64,000 nucleotides of DNA from assembly GCF_011046245.1 (NCBI RefSeq), contig NZ_CP049241.1, positions 2,248,001 through 2,312,000 on the forward strand. Direction: 5' to 3'. Below are positions 17,727 through 27,476 of this stretch, in pieces. Made by a program: the position numbers and the translations under genes. Every line of letters starts with the position of its first letter. Within the stretch, counting starts at the first letter, position 1. This DNA is from Allorhizobium pseudoryzae. GTDB lineage: Bacteria > Pseudomonadota > Alphaproteobacteria > Rhizobiales > Rhizobiaceae. Under the pieces are notes generated by a model. The model was not told the DNA's origin. It did not search any database and saw only the letters and a program-made list of their open reading frames with translations.

Positions 17727-17913
17727 GAAATGTTACTCTCTCCTTCTGCCCCGCAAGCGGAATAGGCCGAACCGTGATGCAAGGCAAGCCGGCGGTTCAC
17801 GCTTCTGTCATTCCTGAGGCGTCGCCGCATCATCGGGTTCATCTTCATTTGTCTTTTGCCGCAAGGTCACTAGGTTGTCGTCAGAACAGAAACGCAGACG
17901 GAGCAGAGACGGC

Positions 17914-19563
17914 ATGGCAACGGGAACGGTACGCAAGGGCGATCCGAACTGGTGGCGCGGCGCGGTGATCTATCAGGTCTATCCGCGCTCCTTCCAGGAT
18001 ACGTCCGGGGATGGCATCGGCGATATCCAGGGCATCACGGCCCGCCTGCCGCATATTGCCTCGCTCGGTGTGGATGCGATCTGGCTGTCGCCTTTCTTCA
18101 CTTCGCCGATGGCGGACATGGGCTATGACGTGTCCGATTATTGCAACGTCGATCCGATGTTCGGCACGCTCGCCGATTTCGATGCGATGATGGCCGAATG
18201 CGACCGGCTGGGCCTCAAGGTCATCATCGACCAGGTGATTTCGCACACCTCCGACCAGCACCCCTGGTTCATCGAAAGCCGGGCGAGCCGTACCAATCCG
18301 CGCGCCGACTGGTACATCTGGGCCGATCCGAAGCCGGATGGCACGGCGCCCAACAACTGGCTGTCGATTTTCGGCGGGCCGGCCTGGGAATGGGATGGCG
18401 TGCGCAAGCAGTATTACATGCACAACTTCCTGTCCTCGCAGCCGGATCTCAACTTCCACAACCCGGATGTGCAGGATGCCGTGCTGGCGACGGTGAAATT
18501 CTGGCTGGATCGCGGCGTGCACGGTTTCCGGCTGGATACCGTCAACTACTATTTCCATGACAAGCAGCTGCGCAACAATCCGCCGATGGTCTACGATCCG
18601 AACTCGACGGGGCTTGAGACGGATACCAACCCGTATTCGATGCAGCACCATCTCTATGACAAGAGCCAGCCGGAGAACATCGATTTCCTGAAGCGCTTGC
18701 GCGCGCTGCTCGACCGCTACGATTGCCGCACGACGGTGGGCGAGGTGGGCGATGCGGACCGTTCGCTGACGACGCTTGCCATTTACACGAGCGGCAATGA
18801 CAAGCTGCACATGTGCTACACCTTCGACCTTCTGAGCCCGCGCTTTACCGCCGACCATATCCGTGGCGTGGTGTCGAAGTGCCAGGAGATCGTCACGAAT
18901 GGCTGGGTCTGCTGGGCCTTTTCCAACCATGACGTGGTGCGGCATGTCTCCCGCTTCATGGAGGCGCCGGAAGAGCGCGAGCCGATCGCCAAGCTCGCCA
19001 TCAGCGTGCTGTCGACGCTGCGCGGTTCGATCTGCCTCTATCAGGGAGAGGAGCTCGGGCTTCCCGAGGCGGAGCTGTCCTTCGAGGATCTGCGCGACCC
19101 TTATGGCATCCGCTTCTGGCCGGCCTTCAAGGGCCGTGACGGATGCCGCACGCCGATGGTCTGGGAGGCGGATCAGCCGCTTGGCGGCTTCAGTTCCGGG
19201 CCGAAGGCCTGGCTTCCCGTGCCGCCGGAGCATCTGCCGCTTGCCGTCAGCGCGCAGGAGGGGATCGAGACCTCGATCCTCGCGCATTACCGCGAGACGC
19301 TTGCCTTCCGCCGGGCGCATGGCGCGCTGCTGGATGGAGACATGACCTTCCTCGACACGCAGGCGGATCTTCTGGCCTTCGTGCGCGAAAAGGGCGGCGA
19401 ACGGCTGCTCTTCGTCTTCAACCTGACGCGCGAAGCACAGGATTATCTGCTGCCGGCGTCGCTTGCCGATTGCCACCCGCTGCCGATGCCGGGCTACAAT
19501 CCGGAGATGGACGACAAGGTGGTGCGCCTTAAGTCGTTTGACGTGTTCTGCGCGCGTCTTTGA
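17914..19563 (+). CDS. aglA: Alpha-glucosidase, GH13 (AglA-like)
   Basis: A cytosolic exo-acting GH13 enzyme of 549 residues that hydrolyses alpha-glucosides such as sucrose, maltose or trehalulose-type sugars. The catalytic residues are readable: nucleophile Asp208 (GFRLDTVNYY), acid/base Glu277 (VGEVGD) and transition-state Asp340 (FSNHDVVR). The N-terminal WWRGAVIYQVYPRSFQD and C-terminal beta domain agree with the family. In S. meliloti AglA lies with the aglEFGK transport genes, which are not present here. The ATG at 17914 is chosen over a TTG at 17875 because GGAG is upstream. Confidence 0.9.
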   Translation: MATGTVRKGDPNWWRGAVIYQVYPRSFQDTSGDGIGDIQGITARLPHIASLGVDAIWLSPFFTSPMADMGYDVSDYCNVDPMFGTLADFDAMMAECDRLGLKVIIDQVISHTSDQHPWFIESRASRTNPRADWYIWADPKPDGTAPNNWLSIFGGPAWEWDGVRKQYYMHNFLSSQPDLNFHNPDVQDAVLATVKFWLDRGVHGFRLDTVNYYFHDKQLRNNPPMVYDPNSTGLETDTNPYSMQHHLYDKSQPENIDFLKRLRALLDRYDCRTTVGEVGDADRSLTTLAIYTSGNDKLHMCYTFDLLSPRFTADHIRGVVSKCQEIVTNGWVCWAFSNHDVVRHVSRFMEAPEEREPIAKLAISVLSTLRGSICLYQGEELGLPEAELSFEDLRDPYGIRFWPAFKGRDGCRTPMVWEADQPLGGFSSGPKAWLPVPPEHLPLAVSAQEGIETSILAHYRETLAFRRAHGALLDGDMTFLDTQADLLAFVREKGGERLLFVFNLTREAQDYLLPASLADCHPLPMPGYNPEMDDKVVRLKSFDVFCARL

Positions 19564-19572
19564 GGGTTTGCC

Positions 19573-20490
19573 TCAGGCGGAGGCCGGTGCAAAGGCTGCC
19601 GGCTCCGTCTTCAGGCGCGAGACATCCTGGATCGGCGGTGCGCCGAACAGACGGCGATATTCGCGGCTGAACTGCGAGGGGCTGTCGTACCCGACGCGAT
19701 GGGCGGCGCTTGCCGCGTCGAGCGCTTCTGCGAGAATCAGCCGCCGCGCCTCCTGCAGGCGCAGCTGCTTCTGGTATTGCAGCGGGCTCATGGCCGTCAC
19801 TTCGCGAAAATGCTCGTGCAGGGACGAGGTGCTCATGCGCGCCTCGCGGGCCACTTGGTCGATGCTGAACGGGCGGTGGTAGTTCTGCCGGATCCAGGCG
19901 ATTGCCCGGTTGACCTGCGACAGCCGGCTTTCCGGCATCAGCATGCGCCGAAGTTTTGCCGCCTGGTCGCCGCGCAGCAGGCGGTAGAGGATTTCCCGTT
20001 CGATCAGCGGTGCCATCACGGGGATATCGTCCGGCGTGTCGAGCAGGCTGACCAACCTCAGCGCCGCATCGACCAGCTTCGGATCCGTGCGGCTGAGGCA
20101 GATCGCCTTGCCGCAGCTTTTCGACGGCGAGGCGGAGGATGAGGCAATCGGCACCTCCATCACCAGGGCAGCGAGCGCATTCATGTCGAGGTCAAGCTTG
20201 AGGCTCAGATACGGAACGCCGGGACTGGCCTCCAGCACCTGCCCGGTGATCGGCAGGTCGGCGGAGGCGATCAGATGGCGCGCCGGACCGTAATCATAGA
20301 TCTCGTCCGCAAGGATCACCTGTTTCGATCCCTGCGCGATCAGGCAGAGCGACGGCTGCTGCACACCCAGCATCGGTTCCGTCGGTTTTGAGACGCGCAC
20401 CAGGCTGAGGCGCGGGATGGCGGTTTCCACGATCCCGTCAGCCTCGGTGTGTTGTGCAATCAAGCGAGAGAGGGCCTCGAGCTGCTGCAT
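19573..20490 (-). CDS. AraC-family transcriptional regulator
   Basis: A 305-residue regulator with an N-terminal AraC_N-type ligand domain (PTEPMLGVQQPSLCLIAQGS) and a C-terminal double helix-turn-helix (FSIDQVAREARMSTSSLHEH and VGYDSPSQFSREYRRLFG). The start at 20490 has GGAAAGG upstream, and an ATG at 20511 is also possible; the frame stays open to 20889 but without signs of coding. It faces two small genes (20702 and 20942), which are the natural candidates for its regulon. AraC_N regulators are often found beside oxidoreductase or stress genes. Confidence 0.88.
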   Translation of the reverse strand: MQQLEALSRLIAQHTEADGIVETAIPRLSLVRVSKPTEPMLGVQQPSLCLIAQGSKQVILADEIYDYGPARHLIASADLPITGQVLEASPGVPYLSLKLDLDMNALAALVMEVPIASSSASPSKSCGKAICLSRTDPKLVDAALRLVSLLDTPDDIPVMAPLIEREILYRLLRGDQAAKLRRMLMPESRLSQVNRAIAWIRQNYHRPFSIDQVAREARMSTSSLHEHFREVTAMSPLQYQKQLRLQEARRLILAEALDAASAAHRVGYDSPSQFSREYRRLFGAPPIQDVSRLKTEPAAFAPASA

Positions 20491-20701
20491 CGTCGTGCCT
20501 TTCCAATCCATTCGTACAAGCCGGAAATCCAGCCTTTGTGTCATGTTGAATATCAGCGATGGCTTGCTGAAGCCAGGGGATTTCCGCAAGCTCCGGATTT
20601 TTGTGCAATCATCTCGGAGTCCTGATCTACCGCGTCTGCTGTCTCGTTTGCCATATTGCTCCTGCAACGCAAAACGCACATTCCATAGAAAGGAGACGGA
20701 G

Positions 20702-20839
20702 ATGCAACATTTCCAGCGGCTACTCGAAAGCCCATTGAACTGGGTCGTACACCTGATCGAAACGACGAAGACGCAGCACCGCATATCCGTCGAACGTCGC
20801 AAGCGTGCCGAACTTCGCCGCCGATATATGAACGGCTGA
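20702..20839 (+). CDS. Small hypothetical protein, 45 aa
   Basis: A 45-residue basic protein starting MQHFQRLLESPLNWVVHLIE and ending RRKRAELRRRYMNG. The case for it being real is a strong ribosome-binding site (AAGGAGA, 6 bp upstream of the ATG) and its position between the divergent AraC gene and the Atu4866-family gene. The N-terminal half is amphipathic and the C-terminal half is Arg-rich. I do not recognise a family. It may be co-transcribed with the next gene, 102 bp downstream. Confidence 0.6.
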   Translation: MQHFQRLLESPLNWVVHLIETTKTQHRISVERRKRAELRRRYMNG

Positions 20840-20941
20840 GCTTGCTTGAAAGGGGTGGGATTGCAGGTCTGCCGGATCACTGCCGACAATCATGCAATCC
20901 CTACCCATCGAGAGCATCCCGGAAAGACCCAGGAGAGACCC

Positions 20942-21178
20942 ATGACCAGCCATTCCTATACCGGGCTGTGGATAACCGATGACGGTTTTATCCGCCACGA
21001 ACTCTTGCCGAATGGCCGTTACGTTGAAGGCCGAGGCAACCGCGAACGCGCCTATCAGGGCCGTTACGAGGTGCGGGGCAACCAGATCGACTACAAGGAC
21101 GATACCGGCTTTTCCGCCGACGGCGAGTTTCGCAACGATGTGCTCTACCACGCGGGCATGGTCTTGCGGCGCGGCTGA
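20942..21178 (+). CDS. Atu4866-family protein
   Basis: A 78-residue protein matching the Atu4866 family, named after an Agrobacterium protein of known structure and unknown function. It is rich in beta strands: YTGLWITDDGFIRHELLPNG, YQGRYEVRGNQIDYKDDTGF, LYHAGMVLRR. The pattern of short strands with conserved Gly, Trp and Tyr suggests a small lipocalin-like barrel. GGAGAG lies 5 bp before the ATG. Homologues are often found beside AraC-type regulators, as here, so regulation by the upstream AraC protein is likely but unproven. Confidence 0.8.
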   Translation: MTSHSYTGLWITDDGFIRHELLPNGRYVEGRGNRERAYQGRYEVRGNQIDYKDDTGFSADGEFRNDVLYHAGMVLRRG

Positions 21179-21237
21179 CACATTTTCGCCACGGAACACG
21201 ATAACGTCTGCCGGACCTTCAAACGGAGCTTCGGCGG

Positions 21238-23031
21238 ATGGCGATAGCGGCACTTCACGCAGGATCGGACGACGCAGATTGCCGGTTCGGTGCCATTCAT
21301 CCCCGCCAGCATGTGATTGCCTACTCGATCCGGGCGCATTGGCGCGTTTCGCTCGCCCTGCTTCTGCTGGCGGCGGGCTCGACCTGTCTTCTCACCGAAA
21401 CCATCACCCATGCGGTGGGCCATCTGCCCAAACCGCAGAAATCGGTGGTGCTGGCCCGCAGCCGGCGCCAGCCGGTGGCGACACCGAAGACCGGGCGTGT
21501 GTGGATGCCGGAGCTTGCCAGTGCCCCGCGCAAGCTCGACCTCATCGAGCGCATGGGGGACGGCTCGCTGGCCCATTCCTCCTATTTCAACGTGTCGCTC
21601 GATCTATCCGCCGCCGAAGACAAAACCTCTCCCCTGCTTGCCGCCTATCAGGATGGCGACACCGGCGATGATCCGTTCGGGCTTGTGCTGCGTGGAACGC
21701 AGGATCAGAAGCCGTCATCTGGTGGGCTGACGGGACTTGCGGCGAAGCGGGGCAGGCTCGGTCCGGTTCTGGGCGAGCCGATCAATGTCAGCATTGCGCC
21801 GGTCAAGCCGGCGGGGCAGGTGCGGCGCCTTGTTTCCATGCCGGCGCATGACGAAGCGCTGATCAATATCGAAGGGGCCGTCGATATTCCCGAATGTGAG
21901 TTTGCCGCACTCGCCGCCGATCTCGGCGCGGGGAGCGTCAAGGCGGGCGAAGAGCTTGATCTTCTGGTGCGCGAGGCCGAGCAAGGCAAGCAGAGCCGCC
22001 AGATCATTTTCGTGCGGCACAGAAGCAAGGATGGCAAGGAGCGGCTGCTTGCCCGGCGAGACAACGGCCATTTTCAGGCGGTGGGTGACCGGCGTCTCTA
22101 CGATCGGCTGCTGGCCGAGGCGCTGGCGGCGGAAGAGACCAACCGGTCTGCCAAAAGCACGGCCAAGCCGCAGGATGTGAAGGCCTTGTCGCGCGCGCAG
22201 GCGGACTATCCGAAACTGGTCTCTCATCTGAAGCAGTCCAACATTCCCTCCCGCGTCGGCGTGCAGGTGGTCGATCTCCTGCGCAAGAACGGCATCCAGT
22301 GGGAGGGTGAGGACAAGGAGCCTGTCATCGACGTCGTGTTCCGCAAGACAGAGGCGGGTGGCGAAGATCTGGTCTCGGTGACCGTGCGGCAGGACGGAAA
22401 GGAGCGGCATTTCTATCGTTATGCCGCGTCGGACGATGGCGAGGCGGAATATTTCGACGACAGCGGCCGCTCCGTGTCCAAACACCTGATGCACAAGCCG
22501 GTGCCGGCCGGCAAGCTGGGCGATGGCTTTGGCTGGCGCGTTCATCCCATTTTGAAGGTTCGCAAATTTCACAACGGCGTCGATTACCGGGCACCAGAGG
22601 GATCTCCGATCCTTGCCGCAGGCGATGGGGTCGTCATCAAGATTTCCTCCGAATGGGGGTATGGCAAGTATGTCCGCATCCGGCATGACGGCGGGTACAC
22701 CACGACCTATGCGCATATTGCCGGTACGCCGAAGGGCCTGAGCGTCGGTCAGCATGTCTCACAGGGAGAGGTGATAGCCTATGTCGGCTCGACCGGCCTC
22801 TCCACCGGGCCGCACCTTTACTACGAACTGCGGGTGGGCGACCGTTATGCCGATCCGACCAAGGCGCAGATGTCGGCCGGTACGACGCTGAAGGGCCGGG
22901 CGCTCGACGAGTTCCAGTCGCAGGTGAAGCGCGTCGAATCGATTGCCGACGCGATCAAGACCTCCGCCACTTCGGCGGCGGACGCGGTTGCCCAGGCCTT
23001 CAGACCCGGCGCGCGGCAAAGAGCCGAATAG
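21238..23031 (+). CDS. M23-family (LytM) peptidase-like membrane protein
   Basis: A 597-residue cell-envelope protein. A membrane anchor lies near residues 37-52, then a long region of about 370 residues and a C-terminal LytM/M23 domain with KFHNGVDYRAP (His-x3-Asp), a YAH motif (TTYAHIAG) and GPHLYYELR. M23 peptidases normally end with His-x-His; here the second His, a zinc ligand, is Tyr. The protein may therefore be a non-catalytic regulator of cell-wall hydrolysis, as with EnvC/NlpD-type factors, or a lineage variant that keeps activity. GGAG precedes the ATG. Position downstream of the Atu4866 gene appears incidental. Confidence 0.85.
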   Translation: MAIAALHAGSDDADCRFGAIHPRQHVIAYSIRAHWRVSLALLLLAAGSTCLLTETITHAVGHLPKPQKSVVLARSRRQPVATPKTGRVWMPELASAPRKLDLIERMGDGSLAHSSYFNVSLDLSAAEDKTSPLLAAYQDGDTGDDPFGLVLRGTQDQKPSSGGLTGLAAKRGRLGPVLGEPINVSIAPVKPAGQVRRLVSMPAHDEALINIEGAVDIPECEFAALAADLGAGSVKAGEELDLLVREAEQGKQSRQIIFVRHRSKDGKERLLARRDNGHFQAVGDRRLYDRLLAEALAAEETNRSAKSTAKPQDVKALSRAQADYPKLVSHLKQSNIPSRVGVQVVDLLRKNGIQWEGEDKEPVIDVVFRKTEAGGEDLVSVTVRQDGKERHFYRYAASDDGEAEYFDDSGRSVSKHLMHKPVPAGKLGDGFGWRVHPILKVRKFHNGVDYRAPEGSPILAAGDGVVIKISSEWGYGKYVRIRHDGGYTTTYAHIAGTPKGLSVGQHVSQGEVIAYVGSTGLSTGPHLYYELRVGDRYADPTKAQMSAGTTLKGRALDEFQSQVKRVESIADAIKTSATSAADAVAQAFRPGARQRAE

Positions 23032-23033
23032 GC

Positions 23034-24728
23034 TCAGTCGAGCAGGCGGAACTGGTCGACATCCACCATGCCCATGTCGGAAATCTTCAGGTGCGGGATC
23101 ACCGGCAGCGGCAGGAAGGCCACCTGCAGAAAGGGTTCGGCCAGCGTCGTTCCCAGAGCATAGGCGGCCTTGCGCAACTCGGTCAGCGTGTCGCGCACCG
23201 TCTCGTAGGGCTCAAGGCTCATCAGGCCGGCGACCGGCAGCGCGATTTCGCCGGTAACCTTGCCATCTTCCACCACGACGAAGCCACCGCGAATATCCGA
23301 CAGGCGGTTGACGGCAAGCGCCATATCCTCCTCGCTGACGCCGACGACGCAGATATTGTGGCTGTCATGGCCGACGGTGGAGGCGATTGCGCCTTTCTTC
23401 AACCCGAAGCCTTGCACGAAACCGTTGGCATGGTTGCCGTTCTTGCCGTGACGTTCGATCACGGCGACCTTGATGATGTCGTTGGCAAGATCAACGCTCG
23501 TCTGGTTGCCGGCCGATGGCAGGCGGTAACGGCGATGTTCGGTGATGATCTTGCCCGGCAGCACGCCGATCACCGGCTGCTCCTCGCTCTTCACCGGCAC
23601 GGCAAAATCCGCTGCCTTGACGAGGCGCGCCTTGACGCTGTCGAGGCCGACCGGTTCCACCGGCTGGCGGGTGGCAAAGAGGTCTGCCGTCACGCGCCGG
23701 CCGCCGGCAAACACCATCTCGGCCTTGCAGTTTTCCAGGCTGTCGATGACCACCAGATCGGCACGCCAGCCGGGCGCCACCAGCCCACGATCGCGCAGGC
23801 CGAAGGCGCGCGCCGCGGAAATCGAGGCGGCGCGGTAGATCGCCAGCGGCTCGACGCCATGGGCAATCGCCGTGCGGATCATGAAATCGAGATGGCCTTC
23901 CTCGGCTATATCGAGCGGGTTGCGGTCATCGGTGCAGAGCGCGAGATAGGGGGAGAGGCGCTCCGTGATGATCGGCATCAGCGCGTGCAGGTCTTTCGAG
24001 ACCGAGCCTTCGCGCACCAGGATATGCATGCCCTTGCGGATCTTTTCGAGGGCTTCTGCGGCGCTCGTCGCCTCGTGTTCGGTGCGGATGCCGGCGGAGA
24101 GATAACCGTTCAGCCCCTGGCCCGAGAGCAGCGGCGCGTGGCCATCGATATGGCCGCCCTGGAAGGCGTCGAGCTTGGCGATTGCCCCCGGGTCCTTGTG
24201 GATGACGCCCGGGAAATTCATGAACTCGGCAAGCCCGATCACCTTCGGGTGGTCGCGGAAGGGCAGGAGCCGTTCGATCGGCAGGTCGGCGCCGGAGGTT
24301 TCGAGATGGGTGGCCGGCACGCAGGAGGAGAGCTGGACGCGGATGTCCATGATCGTCTGCTCGGACGAATCGAGGAAGAACTGGATGCCTTCGGTACCGA
24401 TGACATTGGCGATCTCGTGCGGATCGCAGATCGCGGTCGTCACGCCATAGGGCAGCACGCAGCGGTCGAATTCGTGCGGGGTCACCAGCGAGGATTCGAT
24501 GTGCAGGTGCGTGTCGATGAAACCCGGCACGACGATCCTGCCGGTGATGTCGATTTCGTCGCGCCCCGCGTAGCCCTCGCAGGTGCCGACGATCGTCTGG
24601 CCGCAGATCGCGATGTCGGAGGCCACCAGTTCACCGGTGGTCAGGTCGAAGAAGCGTCCGCCCTTCAGGACAATATCGGCCGGCTCGCGGCCCGTGCCCT
24701 GGTCAATGCGCCGTTCAAGATCGCTCAT
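23034..24728 (-). CDS. ade: Adenine deaminase
   Basis: This amidohydrolase converts adenine to hypoxanthine and ammonia in purine salvage and catabolism. The 564-residue length is typical of the bacterial Ade type. The metal-binding DTHLHIESS has His74 and His76. Further motifs include [12 protein letters not shown], the lysine/glutamate-containing [20 protein letters not shown] and [10 protein letters not shown]. The C-terminal [18 protein letters not shown] and LEPYETV are family-specific. GGAG lies upstream of the ATG. It converges with the M23 gene, separated by 2 bp. Its purine role parallels the xdhA gene at the left edge, but they are far apart. Confidence 0.96.
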   Translation of the reverse strand: MSDLERRIDQGTGREPADIVLKGGRFFDLTTGELVASDIAICGQTIVGTCEGYAGRDEIDITGRIVVPGFIDTHLHIESSLVTPHEFDRCVLPYGVTTAICDPHEIANVIGTEGIQFFLDSSEQTIMDIRVQLSSCVPATHLETSGADLPIERLLPFRDHPKVIGLAEFMNFPGVIHKDPGAIAKLDAFQGGHIDGHAPLLSGQGLNGYLSAGIRTEHEATSAAEALEKIRKGMHILVREGSVSKDLHALMPIITERLSPYLALCTDDRNPLDIAEEGHLDFMIRTAIAHGVEPLAIYRAASISAARAFGLRDRGLVAPGWRADLVVIDSLENCKAEMVFAGGRRVTADLFATRQPVEPVGLDSVKARLVKAADFAVPVKSEEQPVIGVLPGKIITEHRRYRLPSAGNQTSVDLANDIIKVAVIERHGKNGNHANGFVQGFGLKKGAIASTVGHDSHNICVVGVSEEDMALAVNRLSDIRGGFVVVEDGKVTGEIALPVAGLMSLEPYETVRDTLTELRKAAYALGTTLAEPFLQVAFLPLPVIPHLKISDMGMVDVDQFRLLD

Positions 24729-24829
24729 GCTGCCGTTCTCCGATTCATGCTGGCCGCACAGTAACCGGGTGCGGCGCGGCGCGGAAGGGGCAGACCGAGC
24801 AGGGCTTGGTCGAGGCCCGGCGCATGCGA

Positions 24830-24855
24830 GACCGGGCAGATCGCTCTGCCCGGTC
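24830..24855 (-). terminator. Strong hairpin downstream of the binding-protein gene
   Basis: GACCGGGCAGA (24830-24840) and TCTGCCCGGTC (24845-24855) form a perfect 11-bp stem with a 4-base loop, 20 bp past the stop of the binding-protein gene. There is no T-tract on the minus side, so it may stabilise the 3' end rather than terminate. Confidence 0.55.
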
Positions 24856-24875
24856 CGAAGGTCAAAGGTCGGTGC

Positions 24876-25982
24876 TTATTGCACCGGAACCATCTTGCCG
24901 CCTTCCCATTTGAAGAGGTCGAAGGTCTGCGAGGTCAGGTCGCCGGTTTCGCCATAGGTGAGGTCGCCGATGACGGTCTTGACCGGCTCGCCGGATTTGA
25001 GGGCCTTGGCGACCGCTGCGGCATCCTCGGTGCTACCGGCCCGTTCGATGCCGGTCTTGATGACCTGCACCGCCGCGTAGGCATTCAACGTGAAGGATTC
25101 CATCGGGATGTTGCGGGCGGCCAGTGCGTCGGCGGCGGACTTGGCGTCCGGGTTCTTGCTGGCGTCGGACGCCGTTGTGAAGAGTGTGCCGTCGGCGGCC
25201 GGACCGCCAATGCTCGCCAGTTCCGTGTTGGACAGGCCGTCGCCGCCGATGAACAGCGGCTTGATGCCGATATCGGCGAACTGTCGCACCAGCAGGCCGG
25301 CTTCCGGATGGTAGCCGCCGAAATAGACCACATCGACATTTTCCGCCTTGATGCGGCTGGTCAGCGCGCTGAAATCCTTTTCGCCGGGCGTCAACGACTC
25401 GTTCAAGACTTCCTTGACGCCGCCCTTGTTGAGAGCGGTCTTGAAGGCTTCGGCGAGGCCTTTGCCGTAAGCACCCTTGTCGTTGAGGATGGCGATGCGC
25501 TTGTCCTTGGCGGTCTTCAGCAGATAGGCGGCGGCCACTTCGGCCTGCTGGTCGTCGCGGCCGCAGGTGCGCAGCACGGTTTCGAGGCCGCGGGTGGTGA
25601 GCGCCGGCGTGGTTGCCGTCGGGGTCACCATCAACACGCCGTTTTCAGCCAGCGCATCCGAGGCCGGCATGGCGACGCCGGAGGTGACCGGGCCGACGAC
25701 GAAACGAATGCCTTCGCCGATCAGCTGGTTGGCGGCGGAAACGCCCTGCTTCGGTTCGCCGGCATCGTCAGCGATCTTCAGGACGATCTTCTCGCCCTTG
25801 ATGCCGCCGGCATTGTTGATCACGTCGATGGCGGTCTCGACGCCGTTCTTGACCTGGTTGCCATAGGCGGCAACCGGGCCGGTTACCGGCGCGATCAGGC
25901 CGATGACCAAATCGGCCCGCGCGGCGGATGCGAGGGACAGCGTGGCAAGGGCAGTCGCGCCCAGCAATGTTCTGAGGTTCAT
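24876..25982 (-). CDS. Branched-chain amino acid-type ABC substrate-binding protein
   Basis: A periplasmic binding protein of 368 residues of the LivK/LivJ (Peripla_BP_6) type. A signal peptide ends ASAARADLV; the mature protein begins [19 protein letters not shown] and shows the two-lobe family pattern, including [16 protein letters not shown] and [13 protein letters not shown]. Such proteins bind leucine, isoleucine and valine or related amino acids. AAGGAGA stands just before the ATG at 25982. No permease or ATPase genes are adjacent, so it is an orphan that presumably serves a Liv transporter encoded elsewhere, as seen for livK in other rhizobia. Confidence 0.9.
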   Translation of the reverse strand: MNLRTLLGATALATLSLASAARADLVIGLIAPVTGPVAAYGNQVKNGVETAIDVINNAGGIKGEKIVLKIADDAGEPKQGVSAANQLIGEGIRFVVGPVTSGVAMPASDALAENGVLMVTPTATTPALTTRGLETVLRTCGRDDQQAEVAAAYLLKTAKDKRIAILNDKGAYGKGLAEAFKTALNKGGVKEVLNESLTPGEKDFSALTSRIKAENVDVVYFGGYHPEAGLLVRQFADIGIKPLFIGGDGLSNTELASIGGPAADGTLFTTASDASKNPDAKSAADALAARNIPMESFTLNAYAAVQVIKTGIERAGSTEDAAAVAKALKSGEPVKTVIGDLTYGETGDLTSQTFDLFKWEGGKMVPVQ

Positions 25983-26314
25983 GTGGCTCTCCTTGGGTCG
26001 GCCGATGCGGATGCAGGGCCTTTGCGCCTCGCGCATGAGCTGCTGTCGCCGACGTCCTGCTGCAACAGGGCGTGCCAAGCGGCGACCAGACTGCGCGGTC
26101 TATGCCGGTTGCGCCATGTTTGGCTGCAACCCGTCTGAATTGTTTAGGAATTTGCAGGGATCTGCGCAAGGAAATATCAAGTGAAGCGCGATTTTTGTGC
26201 AGATGCCTCCATTCAATGCTGTGTCGGCGATCAAATGGATCGTGGCGCTGGTCTTTGACGGCTTTTGGACCCGTTCTCCTTGCGGTTGCGCCGCCTGCTT
26301 TCTATCTCATCCTC
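25983..26314. other. Intergenic region between divergent binding-protein and DCC genes
   Basis: These 332 bases contain no recognisable gene. The open frame ahead of the DCC gene extends back through here but carries no ribosome-binding site or conserved sequence. Promoters for both neighbours must lie within it; I cannot place them. Confidence 0.45.
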
Positions 26315-26725
26315 ATGAAGCAGGGTATCGATGAAAATCCGGTCATCGTGTTTGATGGCGATTGCGTGCTGTGTTCGGCGAGCGCCCAGTTCGTGCTGCG
26401 GCATGACCGGGCGGCGCGTTTCCGGCTGGCGGCGCTGCAGACACCGGCCGGCGCTGCGCTGGCAAGCCTCTACGGGATCGATCCTCTCGATCCGCAGTCG
26501 ATCATGCTCGTCCGGGGAGGCAGGGCGCTGACGGACAGCGATGCCGTGCTTGCGATCGGGCAGGGGCTCGGCTGGCCGTGGAAGGCGGTGGGCGCATTGC
26601 GGATTGTTCCGCGACCTGTGCGGGATCTCGTCTACCGCTTCATTGCCCGCAACCGGTATCGGTTGTTCGGCTGGCGCGAGGGCTGTTTCGTGCCTGCGCC
26701 GGACCATCGCGGGCGCATCCTTTGA
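26315..26725 (+). CDS. DCC-family thiol-disulfide oxidoreductase-like protein (DUF393)
   Basis: A 136-residue protein of the DUF393 group. It shows the defining motif IVFDGDCVLCSAS with Cys17 and Cys20 forming a CxxC pair, then a thioredoxin-like pattern and the C-terminal RYRLFGWREGCFVPAP with a third Cys. Members are annotated as thiol-disulfide oxidoreductases on the basis of the motif; biochemical proof is thin. The ATG at 26315 lacks a good ribosome-binding site, so the true start could be elsewhere, but conserved sequence begins at about residue 9. Confidence 0.8.
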   Translation: MKQGIDENPVIVFDGDCVLCSASAQFVLRHDRAARFRLAALQTPAGAALASLYGIDPLDPQSIMLVRGGRALTDSDAVLAIGQGLGWPWKAVGALRIVPRPVRDLVYRFIARNRYRLFGWREGCFVPAPDHRGRIL

Positions 26726-26752
26726 AGGACCTCGCCCACGCGGTTCCCGGTC

Positions 26753-27073
26753 TCATTGGGAGGGCGGGGTGACCTCGAAGGAGAACCCGTCGCGGCTGCA
26801 GCGGCGCACCTGCTCAGGCCCGCTTCGCCGTTCGCGTTCGGCGCCTGGACGCTCCCAGGACATGCGGGTGACCGTGTCGCAATCAAAGCCGCTGTCCGGC
26901 AGGTCCGGCTTGGCAACCGTTTCTGGCTGGTGCGGGCTCGGCGGTTTAAAGGCGGGGGCGGTTTGAGGGTCTGCCTTGCCGGCGCTTCCCCAATCGATGG
27001 CATGGGTGGGGCTCACGACAAGAATGCTCAGCGCGACAAATGCCAGCGCAAGCCCAGTCATCATCTGTTTCAC
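26753..27073 (-). CDS. Small secreted protein of unknown function
   Basis: A 106-residue protein with a clear signal peptide (TGLALAFVALSILVVSPTHA, cut near residue 25), then a Pro-rich linker and a C-terminal part with two Cys (SGFDCDTVTRMSW and VRRCSRDGF). I do not recognise a family. The start is a GTG at 27073 with GGAG about 10 bp upstream; ATG codons at 27064 and 27061 are alternatives. It converges with the DCC gene, 27 bp away. The two Cys are likely to form a periplasmic disulfide. Confidence 0.6.
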   Translation of the reverse strand: MKQMMTGLALAFVALSILVVSPTHAIDWGSAGKADPQTAPAFKPPSPHQPETVAKPDLPDSGFDCDTVTRMSWERPGAERERRSGPEQVRRCSRDGFSFEVTPPSQ

Positions 27074-27476
27074 GGATAGGCGGCTCCTCGACCTCGTTGT
27101 CCGGTTGCGTTGTCAGATGGTCCCCGCGCCATGGAAGAGCAGGATGGAGCCGAGGTCAAGTCCGGACGGATTTTTCGGCAGAGCAAATGTCCGCCGCCGC
27201 AAGGGAGCCACAGTGGTGCTCACCCACAGGCAATGGTTTGATCAAAGGGATTTTATGGGTTTTCAGTCAGCAGGCGGGGGAGGTTTGTGTCCGGGTAGCG
27301 CTCCGACATCCGGTGCCTCCCATGTGCCGCCGCAATCCTTCGGGGAGATCTCGAAGCCTTCCCCCGTCCCGATCAATCAGCTCGGAAAGTGATAAAAAAG
27401 CAGGGGGGACGCGCCTTGGGTCCGCGCCCTTCCTGCTTCCTTCAATGCTTGTCGCACCGCGATGTTTGCGCTGTCA
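27074..27476. other. Gap between small secreted protein and nolR-like gene
   Basis: These 403 bases hold the terminator of the nolR-like gene (27394-27438) and the promoter of the leftward secreted-protein gene. Open frames here have poor codon character and no ribosome-binding sites. Nothing else is seen. Confidence 0.5.
27394..27438 (-). terminator. Intrinsic terminator of the nolR-like gene
   Basis: On the minus strand AGCAGG...GGGCGCG pairs with CGCGTCCC...CCTGCT, and the stem ends in a run of six T. It stands about 40 bp past the stop codon of the ArsR-family gene. Confidence 0.85.

Noticed and set aside
17881..19476. A 531-codon minus-strand frame opposite the alpha-glucosidase gene
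   Set aside because: It mirrors the codon bias of the plus-strand GH13 gene, which has all catalytic residues. No ribosome-binding site or domain is seen.
23091..24764. A 557-codon plus-strand frame opposite adenine deaminase
   Set aside because: It is the antisense shadow of a strongly conserved enzyme and has no domain of its own.
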